From the NCBI GenBank assembly GCA_024398125.1, contig JAKSJO010000004.1:1-64000 (forward strand): DNA of 64,000 bases, read 5' to 3'. Positions 18,034-25,700 of the stretch are shown here, piece after piece (position 1 is the first letter of the stretch; every line of letters starts with the position of its first letter). A program made the position numbers and the translations under genes. The notes beneath the pieces were generated by a model. That model was given only the letters and a program-made list of their open reading frames with translations. It was not told where the DNA came from and searched no databases. This DNA is from Bacteroidales bacterium. GTDB taxonomy: Bacteria > Bacteroidota > Bacteroidia > Bacteroidales > UBA932.

Positions 18034-18477
18034 TTACGGCAAGAAATAAAACCAATATAGTTTAACTTTTTTTTAATTTTTAATGTTTATGAAAAAAATC
18101 ATTAGAATGGCTGCTATGCTCGCCGTTGCCGGTGCAGCATTGCTTACCAGCTGTACTAAGGATTATTCAGCCGACATTGACAGCCTGAACACCAGAATGG
18201 ACGCAGCTGAGAAGTCTCTCACTGCTATCCAGGGTCAGATTGCAAACGGCGCAATCCTTACTGCAGTAAACAAGACCGCTAATGGTATCCAGGTCGTTAC
18301 CACTAACGGTACTTATGACATTACCAACGGAAAGGACGGTGCTCCTGGTGCAGCTGGTGCTGCCGGTGCTGCCGGCGCTCCTGGTAAGGACGGTTCAGTA
18401 TGGACCATCGGTGAGGATGGTTTCTGGTACTGTGACGGTGAGAAGACCGACTACGCTAAGGGTTCAACCGTAGCAGT
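18034..18477 (+). repeat. Right arm of the long inverted repeat
   Basis: Mirror partner of 16414-16862. It begins with TTACGGCAAGAAA (18034-18046), continues through a partly conserved AT-rich leader and then 395 bases of identical coding sequence (18083-18477). Beyond 18477 the two genes keep only patchy similarity to about 18640 and then clearly diverge. Confidence 0.9.
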
Positions 18478-21034
18478 AGAGGACGGCAAGCTCATGATCG
18501 ACGGCAAAGAGGCTGGTACCATCAACGGTATCACCGCTGTTTGGGATGAGGAGAAGGGCACTCTCGTTATCTATGGCGTAGAGGGCTTCGAGAATGGTTA
18601 TGTTCTCGGCACCAACGTTGAGATCAGCTATATCGCTGAGTATGCTAACGACTACGGTTATACCTACACCAATTCACCAGCTTCACTTGGTCACTATGCT
18701 ATCAGCTTCAAAAAGTACACTGAGCTTGATAACGTATACCCTGCAAATGGTGATGTTAACGGCAAGAAGTACACCTTCGTTAAGAATAATACCGTTACCC
18801 ATGGTGATAAAGTGCTTATCCGCGTTTCTCCTACCAATGCAAAGGTAAACGCTGAGGATCTCTGCTTCATCAACGCTGCTGGCGAGGAGCTTTCTTATGT
18901 AAAGGTTGCTAAGGTTACTCCTTACGAGGAGGTTCTTACCAGAGCATCTTCAAAGTCAGGCCTCTACGAGCTCGACCTCGTAATGGAGGAGAATCTTCCT
19001 GCTGCTGATTGGAATGCTGCTACCACTGCAAAGGTTGGTACCGTAACCCGTCCTATCGCTTTCGCTGTTGCTGCTAAAAATGCTAACGATGGCAAGGCTA
19101 TCTCTGGTTATGTTTACACCTTCGCTACCGCTGATGGTTCACGCGCTAGCAATGAGATCTTCGTTAACGGCAAGAGCATCTCTACTATCCACAACCGTTT
19201 CTCAGCTGCTGAGGACGGTACTCTTACCAACGCTATCGAGGAACTCGTTTGGAAGTCTTATCCAACTGATGTAACCGGTCAGGATCCTAAGACTACCGTT
19301 ACCAAGGCTGGTGCAAAGGCTAACGTTAACAACGATAAGACAGGTACTGCTTCTGATAACCGTCAGACACAGGCTATCCTTGGTGTAATCAAGGGTGAGA
19401 AGATCACCATCGACATCGCTAACACACTCGCTCCATACGCTGCTGACGAGGTTAAGGGTTTCATCGTATCTCTTGACGAGACACACGCTGTTGAGTCTGT
19501 TCCTTCAGAGATCAACGCTTGGAAGTCTTACTCATACGAGAACCTCGGCGTTCTTCAGGATGGTAACAAGGGTTACATCACCGTTAACGACATGAACAAC
19601 GTTGCTGGTGACGTCATCGGTTTCCGCGTTATTGTTGTAAACATGGATGGTACTCTCGTTGACCCAGACGGCCGCGCATTCTATGTAATGGTTGGTGAGT
19701 CAGCTTCTGCTAACACCGTATCTGGTTCTATCGTTGCTACCGCTGCTCTTACAACCCTCAAGACTGACTTCATCCCAGTTTCAATGCCTATGGGTGTTAA
19801 TGCTGCACCTTCATGGACATGGGTAACTCCTGCAGCTCAGCTTGCAAACGGTACCGCTACTCCTTCACCTCTCTTCTCTGCAACCTTCTATAAGGAGGAC
19901 AAGACTTCAACTGTCGCTCTTACTGACTACACTAACTATGACAAGATCAAGTTCGTACAGTTCAGCACTAACGATATCGCCAAGTATGTTGATGGTAAGA
20001 CCTACACCCAGGAACTCAAGCTCCAGAAGACCTCTGGTTCTGCTACCTTCGATGTAATGACCCTTACCGCTAACATCACTAAGGTTCTCCCTACCGAGGC
20101 TAAGACTATCCAGTTCCGTCCTAAGCAGGAGGTTAATGCTGCTGGCGAGTCTGAGGATGGCACCAACATGTTCATCGCTTACATGGTTCCTGGTTCAAAT
20201 CCTCTCACCCCTGTTTACACCGTTGGCGCTACCCCTGCAACTCTCGCTTCTAAGAACCTTGATAACGTATTCTACGGCCTTGACGCTAACTACGTATTCA
20301 ACTTTGCAACTTCTAAGCTCAACGCTGCAGCTACCGCATACACCGAGGCTATGAAGTCAACTTACTCAACCTACCACAAGATTGAGGTTGATGCTAAGCT
20401 CGTTGGTGGTGATTGGCATGATGTAACCTATGGTTATAACTACGCTGGTGTATCTACCTATCAGAAGCCTGACAATACTTGGATGGTTGCTCAGGACTAC
20501 CTCCTCCCTGGTACTACTACCCTTAAGGCTAAGTACGCTTGCTGGGAGTCTGTATCAACCTTCGGTTGGTATAAGAGAGCTGCTTCTGGCTCAGGTGCTA
20601 CTGCACTCGCAGCTATTGATAGCACTCCTGCTCTCCAGTGGACTGCTACCGGTAACACTGTTAACAAGGACCTCAACGAGGTAACCAGCCACAATACCTA
20701 CAACAACGACTACTTCGGCAAGGATCTTAATGTTCTCATCAACACTAACAACTGGCTCAAGTATGTTGCAGGTAGCGCTAAGCTTACCGTTAACGGTCAG
20801 GTTAACCCTTACTTCACTGTAACTGTTAATCCTTCTATTACTGCTACATGGGCAGTAACTGGAAACACCATCACTCCTGCTGCTGGACAGATTGTCTTCA
20901 CCCAGGTTGGTACCCAGATTGACTCTGCTCCTGTTGCTGATCACGTTGAGAAGCTCGAAATGCAGTTCGAGGATGCATTCGGTCACAAGACAACTATCTC
21001 TGTTGACGTGAAGATTCTCGCTCCTTCTCATTAA
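18083..21034 (+). CDS. Right phase-variable surface lipoprotein (PL29/DUF4988 N-terminal domain), probably expressed in this orientation
   Basis: 983 residues from ATG 18083 (981 from ATG 18089). Its first 131 residues are identical to the left copy: lipoprotein signal with LLTSC, coiled coil, collagen-like triplets, and the GEDGFWYCDGEKTDY motif. GITAVWDEEKGTLVIYGVEG is also shared. The remaining 800 residues are a different beta-rich ectodomain with only islands in common (GDVIGFRVIVVNMDGTLVDP, KVLPTE). No catalytic residues or known carbohydrate-binding motif are seen. The 5' promoter, biased codons rich in GCT, AAC and GTT, and a strong terminator suggest high expression. A surface antigen or attachment role is inference. 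Confidence 0.88.
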   Translation: MFMKKIIRMAAMLAVAGAALLTSCTKDYSADIDSLNTRMDAAEKSLTAIQGQIANGAILTAVNKTANGIQVVTTNGTYDITNGKDGAPGAAGAAGAAGAPGKDGSVWTIGEDGFWYCDGEKTDYAKGSTVAVEDGKLMIDGKEAGTINGITAVWDEEKGTLVIYGVEGFENGYVLGTNVEISYIAEYANDYGYTYTNSPASLGHYAISFKKYTELDNVYPANGDVNGKKYTFVKNNTVTHGDKVLIRVSPTNAKVNAEDLCFINAAGEELSYVKVAKVTPYEEVLTRASSKSGLYELDLVMEENLPAADWNAATTAKVGTVTRPIAFAVAAKNANDGKAISGYVYTFATADGSRASNEIFVNGKSISTIHNRFSAAEDGTLTNAIEELVWKSYPTDVTGQDPKTTVTKAGAKANVNNDKTGTASDNRQTQAILGVIKGEKITIDIANTLAPYAADEVKGFIVSLDETHAVESVPSEINAWKSYSYENLGVLQDGNKGYITVNDMNNVAGDVIGFRVIVVNMDGTLVDPDGRAFYVMVGESASANTVSGSIVATAALTTLKTDFIPVSMPMGVNAAPSWTWVTPAAQLANGTATPSPLFSATFYKEDKTSTVALTDYTNYDKIKFVQFSTNDIAKYVDGKTYTQELKLQKTSGSATFDVMTLTANITKVLPTEAKTIQFRPKQEVNAAGESEDGTNMFIAYMVPGSNPLTPVYTVGATPATLASKNLDNVFYGLDANYVFNFATSKLNAAATAYTEAMKSTYSTYHKIEVDAKLVGGDWHDVTYGYNYAGVSTYQKPDNTWMVAQDYLLPGTTTLKAKYACWESVSTFGWYKRAASGSGATALAAIDSTPALQWTATGNTVNKDLNEVTSHNTYNNDYFGKDLNVLINTNNWLKYVAGSAKLTVNGQVNPYFTVTVNPSITATWAVTGNTITPAAGQIVFTQVGTQIDSAPVADHVEKLEMQFEDAFGHKTTISVDVKILAPSH

Positions 21035-21059
21035 TAGATAATCCTATTAATCAATAATT

Positions 21060-21087
21060 GAGGCCGCCCTTCGGGACGGCCTCTTTT
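21060..21087 (+). terminator. Terminator of the right lipoprotein gene
   Basis: GAGGCCGCCC, loop TTCG, GGACGGCCTC, then TTTT. It is a near copy of the left gene's terminator. Confidence 0.85.
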
Positions 21088-21127
21088 ATGTTCTAAAGTG
21101 CTTGAATGGTATTCAAAATGTAAAAAG

Positions 21128-21160
21128 TTTGCCGAGTATCTTGTTTTTTTGCTACCTTTG
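21128..21160 (+). promoter_or_regulatory. Promoter of the OmpA-family gene
   Basis: TTTG (21128-21131), 21 bp, then TACCTTTG (21153-21160): a full Bacteroidota consensus. The leader is about 47 nt and AT-rich. Confidence 0.7.
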
Positions 21161-21212
21161 TAACTTAGAGCAATTTTGCTAAATCATTAATCAAAAAAAT
21201 AACTTATTGAGT

Positions 21213-22286
21213 ATGAAAAAGATTTTTGCTACTATCGCACTCATCGCTCTTTCACTCAGTGCTTTCGCTCAGAAGAGCGACTTCGCTCCTAGCTGGTACG
21301 GCTATGTAAAGGGTGGTGTTGGTTACACCGTTGGTGAAACCACAGACAACAACCTTATCACTCCAGGTGCAGCGCTTGGTCTTGGTTACCAGATGTCTCC
21401 TGTATTCGGTCTTCGTGGTGATCTCTCTGGTCTTCAGGCAAAGGGTTACCTCCCAATGTACAGCGAGGGCTACTCATTCAACTATGGTCAGCTCGCTCTC
21501 GATGCTACTCTCGACATCCGCAACCTTCTTGGTGGTTACAAGCAGCGCGTTCTTAGCCCATACCTTCTCGCAGGTATCGGTGGAAACCTCCGTTTCAACA
21601 ACACTGAGGTAAATGCAGGTCACCTTCGCTCAAATGACTACTACTGGGATTCACCTGTAGTCAGCCCTGCTGGCCGCGCAGGTATCGGTCTCGACATCAA
21701 TGTTACCGAGAAACTCGCTATTGTAGCTGAGGTTTCAACCAACCTCCTCTCAGACAAGTTCAACTCTAAGAATGGTGGTGCTGACAGTAAGTTCGACCAT
21801 CACTACCAGGCACTCGTTGGTCTTAAGTTCTCTTTCGGCAAGAAGGCAGCTCCTGCACCAGAACCAGAGCCAGCTCCAGTTGTAGTTGAGCAGCCTAAGC
21901 CAGAACCAAAGCCAGTTGTAAAGGAGGAGCCTAAGCCAGAACCAGTAGTTGAGCCAGAGCCACTTTATGTTTCAGACAACATCCTCTTCCTCATCAACAA
22001 GTGGGATATCCGTCCTTCAGAGATGCCAAAGATCGACGAGATCGTAAAGGTTATGAACGAGTACCCTACTGCTAAGCTTTCTATCGTTGGTCACGCTGAC
22101 AAGGCAACCGGTACCGCTTCACGTAACCTCTTCCTTTCAGAGAAGCGTTCACAGGCTGTCCTCAACAAGCTCGTTGAGCTCGGTGTTGCCAAGGATCGTA
22201 TCACCACTGACTTCAAGGGTGACAAGGCTAACCAGTTTGCAACTCCTGAGGCTAACCGTGTAGCAGTTTGCGTTATTACTGAGTAA
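21213..22286 (+). CDS. OmpA-family outer-membrane protein
   Basis: 357 residues from ATG 21213; the TTG six bases earlier is less likely. A signal peptide (to ALSLSAFAQ) is followed by an eight-strand type beta-barrel (about 22-210), a Pro/Glu/Lys/Val linker (residues about 212-250, PEPEPAP and PKPEPVV units) and an OmpA C-terminal peptidoglycan-binding domain (about 253-357) with VGHADKATGTASRN and a late NRVAV. It anchors the outer membrane to the wall and is usually among the most abundant proteins; the biased codon use and perfect promoter agree. Confidence 0.93.
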   Translation: MKKIFATIALIALSLSAFAQKSDFAPSWYGYVKGGVGYTVGETTDNNLITPGAALGLGYQMSPVFGLRGDLSGLQAKGYLPMYSEGYSFNYGQLALDATLDIRNLLGGYKQRVLSPYLLAGIGGNLRFNNTEVNAGHLRSNDYYWDSPVVSPAGRAGIGLDINVTEKLAIVAEVSTNLLSDKFNSKNGGADSKFDHHYQALVGLKFSFGKKAAPAPEPEPAPVVVEQPKPEPKPVVKEEPKPEPVVEPEPLYVSDNILFLINKWDIRPSEMPKIDEIVKVMNEYPTAKLSIVGHADKATGTASRNLFLSEKRSQAVLNKLVELGVAKDRITTDFKGDKANQFATPEANRVAVCVITE

Positions 22287-22301
22287 TTTTTCGCAAAAAG
22301 T

Positions 22302-22332
22302 TTTGGAATATTAAAATTCCATCGTATATTTG
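22302..22332 (+). promoter_or_regulatory. Promoter of tRNA-Val
   Basis: TTTG (22302-22305), 19 bp, TATATTTG (22325-22332), directly upstream of the tRNA gene. Its start point falls inside the preceding gene's terminator hairpin. Confidence 0.6.
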
Positions 22333-22364
22333 CAGTCCCGTTCAGTGAGCGGGACTGTTCTTTT
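22333..22364 (+). terminator. Terminator of the OmpA-family gene
   Basis: CAGTCCCG (22333-22340) pairs perfectly with CGGGACTG (22350-22357) and TTCTTTT follows. It ends just before the tRNA and overlaps the start of the tRNA transcription unit. Confidence 0.65.
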
Positions 22365-22367
22365 AAC

Positions 22368-22442
22368 GGGAGCTTAGCTCAGTTGGTTTAGAGCATCTGC
22401 CTTACAAGCAGAGGGTCGGGGGTTCGACTCCCTCAGCTCCCA
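22368..22442 (+). tRNA. tRNA-Val (anticodon TAC)
   Basis: 75 nt with a seven-base acceptor stem GGGAGCT/AGCTCCC, D-loop AGTTGGTTTAGA, anticodon stem TCTGC/GCAGA enclosing CTTACAA (anticodon at 22403-22405) and T-loop GGTTCGACTCC. The discriminator is A and CCA is not encoded. It reads GUA and, by wobble, other valine codons. Confidence 0.97.
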
Positions 22443-22445
22443 CTA

Positions 22446-22482
22446 AAAAGCCGGAATATCAATCGATATCCCGGCTTTTTTA
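22446..22482 (+). terminator. Terminator after tRNA-Val
   Basis: AAAAGCCGGAATATC and GATATCCCGGCTTTT form a long stem with a short loop, followed by T residues. Confidence 0.85.
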
Positions 22483-22489
22483 TTCTTAG

Positions 22490-22738
22490 AGCTTTCTTAG
22501 CTTATTTCTCAAATAATCTTTCTTGATGGGGAAATATACATCTCACGGAGGGCGTGTCTACCCTCGGACACGTTAGAGGGGGGACCGCCACGCAGTGGTG
22601 GTGGGATGGAGCGAAGCGGAACCCTCCCGTGAGATGTATATTCCCACAGTCGAGCGATAGCGAGACGGTGTAGGAGAAGAACTACATCCAGACTAAGAAA
22701 GAAGTGGAACCCTCCCGTGAAATATATATTCCCACCAA
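22490..22738. repeat. Intergenic block with nested inverted and direct repeats
   Basis: The 300 bp between the tRNA and the next gene hold no credible gene. ATATACATCTCACGG (22535-22549 region) is mirrored by CCGTGAGATGTATATT (22628-22643), giving a large cruciform-like structure over about 75 bp that contains ACCGCCAC/GTGGTGGT. A direct near-copy of the right arm, CCCTCCCGTGAAATATATAT, follows at about 22710-22730. CTTTCTTAG (22492-22500) is mirrored by CTAAGAAAG (22692-22700). It looks like a dispersed non-coding repeat rather than a regulator. Confidence 0.65.
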
Positions 22739-22742
22739 GTTG

Positions 22743-25700
22743 CTAATTCGAACGAATAACCTTCATTGAAGCTGAATTAGCACGGTAATGAGGAGCGTAG
22801 ATTGACTCAACGGTTACGACAGGGGAGGTGAATGAACCAGCCTGTGTAACGAAGAACTCCTCCGAATAGATCAGATTCTCCTCAGGAAGAACATCCATAA
22901 GAAACTCGGTCGCCGACGCCCTCACAATGCGATAGCAACCCCAGTAATCCCAACGATAACCCGAAAGCTGATCTACAGGCCTCATGCAGGCAGGACGTCC
23001 GGCAATGATACGTCCAAAACTGCGATTCTCGTCATTATGGATACTGTACTCCGCAAGGATGCGCTCTCCAAGCTTCAACTCATCGCCGGAACGGAGCTCA
23101 ACCTTCTTGCCATTCACAAAGCGATAGTAAGTACGAGAAACCTTCATGCCGTTGCCGCTGGCCTTGATCTTCGAGAAAGGAATCTCGCTGCTGCATGAAA
23201 GAGAAATGACCGACATCCCGAGAGTCTCATCAGAACCCTTCATTACCGCCGCCAGAGCCTCTATGAAGCCAGGATCCTCACTCCACTTCTGATTCTCCTT
23301 CTGGACCATCAGCCACAGCCTGAGCCCCTCGGCAACTCCGGAATGGCCATGATTATCCAGTAATTCGCACAGAAGAGCATGGGCATGCGCCTCACTCTCC
23401 AGAAGACCGCGATAAGGCATCACGGCGTTAGGGAAATACATCCCGCCGCTCTTATGCTCTACGGCGTATTGCACGAGAGACTCGATATCCTTCTCCGAAG
23501 ACTTCTCAAGACGCGAAGACGTGTTGGACCTTATGCCCCAAGCCTTCGCCAGCGCGATGCCTTCATCGCTGCCGGTGAGATTGTCGAGAATGATTATCCT
23601 TCTTGCCTTTGCCAGAATCTCACCCTTTGTGCCACGATTCTTGGAAGGAGTAAGGAACTTTTCAGCCTCCTTGCGGAAATCCGAAAGCGCCTTCTTGCCT
23701 GCGTTGTCGGGATTGAACGCAATCTCGGGAACCAGCGAACGCACGTACATATACTGCTCCATGGACAATCTGCCACGCCAATAAGGTCGGCTGCTGTCAT
23801 TGAACTGCTGTTCGTCAAGGTATGATGCAGCTGCCATGACAGCATTCTCAAGAGCCTCGCTGAGTTCATGTCCTCGCGCGCGCACGGACGCGATCCTATA
23901 TATTACTGTGGCTGTCACGATAGGGGAGGCCTCCATTCCGGCAAACCAGGCGAAGCCGCCATCGGCACAGGTGCATTCAAGAAGCTTCGCAATCTCCTTG
24001 TCCATGATGGCCCTGTCCGCAGGAACGCCAAGTTCTTCGCAGAGCATTCTGGCATATAGTGAACGGCTCAGGCTGACAGCATCCGGACTGTAAGAATCGG
24101 ATGTCGCGTCAGCTATCTGACCTGGGACAGCCTCCTTGATAAGGTCAAGTATCGATACTTCGCGAAGCTCTGCATCCTTTCCGTTGCTGTTGACAAACTG
24201 CTTCCTCAGCGACTTGATGATGTCTTCGCGTGACATGCCGGGCATGAAGATGGCCGAATGGGCCTCTGTGATAGTCTGAGCGGCCTTGATTACAGGGATG
24301 TGGATCAGGATTGCATCGCCACCCTGGCTCCTGTCATCAGGTATGAAGCTGACCTTGATGTCCGAAATGCCGGCCTCGTCGAATCTCATTTCATGTGAAA
24401 GGAGAATCTCGCCTCCGGCAGGAACTGAAACCATCTCGCTGTAGACCTCGCCGCCTCTTTCGATGCGGAATGTGCCGCTTATGGACATCTCCTCGTTGCT
24501 GGACAGGCTGGCGCGCAGCTGCCATACATCGCCGGTGTATAGCAATTGAGGCTCTACAGTCGATACCTTGACAGGAACAGTCACGACCATTTCACGCCTC
24601 AGGGTGGCATTGTTCATGCTCTTGTCATGTGCAAAGAGAGAAATCACAAAGGTCGAAAGCTTGTCCTTATTGGTGAAGTCAAGACTTATCATGCCATGCT
24701 CATCAGTATGGAGGAATGGCTCGAAAGCAATGGTTGTCGAGAAATCCTCGCGCACATGCATGTCCTCGGCCATGCTCACGGCCTCTTCAGTTTCTACCGA
24801 ATTCATGTCGGCCTGGACAGCTGTGCTCTTCATCACAGGCGCTTCCATTATCCTGGCCTCGTCCATCACAGCCATGCTTTCTATCGCGGCGCTGTTGACA
24901 CTCATCATCCGTCGGCCGGCTCCCTTGTACAGGACGGGCCCCCATCCTGTCTCGTCCTTGCCGCAGATAACGCTGTAATAGATACCTGGAGCGTCGGAAT
25001 TCCAGTTCCAAACGCGGTCCCAGAAATTGCCGGCGATAGCCTCGCTGCTCTTGTCAAAGATCGCAGCCAGACACTCGATGCCGGCCTTGCTTCTTATCTG
25101 GAACGAATAGGACTTGCCCGGTGCGGTTCTGTCCTCGAAGCGGGTGAATTCGAGCGGAAGGCTGGTTGCCTTTTCGCTCCTGTCGAACAGATGGCTGTAC
25201 TCATGCTGCCTTCCGTTTCGGAAATAGAACGCCTTGAAGAGAACTTTGTCTGACCATTCCTCCTTGAAGTCGAAACGGATGATGTCCATGAAGGATTCGC
25301 CGTCCTTGCCGTAGTCAAGGAGCTTCGATACCAGAGGCTTGTTTCCCGTGCCGTATATCTCGACTATCATCCAGACAGGCCCACTCCCGGCGCCGAACTG
25401 AACGGCGATGTCATCTCCTTCAATCAGTCTGAACACATCGTCGATTTCCGCGTCGAGAACCTTGTCGCTGTCGCGAAGAAGGATGAATCTTGACATGGAG
25501 CTTGCCGTTATCTCCCTGCCGGAAGGAGTCCTTGTCACAAGCCTTGCCTTAAGCTCATATAAGCCAGACTCCTTTCCGCCCATGTCAAACTTGAGCTCGT
25601 CGCCAGGATTGGCACTGCCATCAAGGACGGTCCTGCCCCCTCGGGCAAGCTCCCAGCTGATGCTGAGATTCTCTCGCTGAGCATCCCTGCTGCTGCCTCC

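Larger units (their letters stand above)
16414..18477. other. Predicted invertible segment carrying the recombinase and promoter
   Basis: About 2.06 kb bounded by head-to-head identical repeats and holding one tyrosine recombinase gene and one recognisable promoter aimed at the right repeat. Recombination between the arms would flip the middle and attach the promoter to the other lipoprotein body. The arrangement matches the logic of locally acting tyrosine recombinases that control surface antigens in Bacteroides. The exact crossover site is not determined; the leader motif and the coding identity are both candidates. Inversion itself is inferred. Confidence 0.72.

Noticed and set aside
18325-18400. 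Tandem DNA repeat suggesting a minisatellite
   Set aside because: It encodes Gly-X-Y collagen-like triplets and is identical in both paralogues.
16418-18473. Two identical 63-codon frames inside both arms of the inverted repeat
   Set aside because: They are the same alternative frame of the identical 5' coding sequence and carry no domain; identity follows from the repeat itself.
16911-22442. An integrated mobile element with its integrase beside tRNA-Val
   Set aside because: The recombinase is 4.5 kb from the tRNA, separated by OmpA and a lipoprotein gene; there is no duplicated tRNA end and no mobilisation or phage gene.
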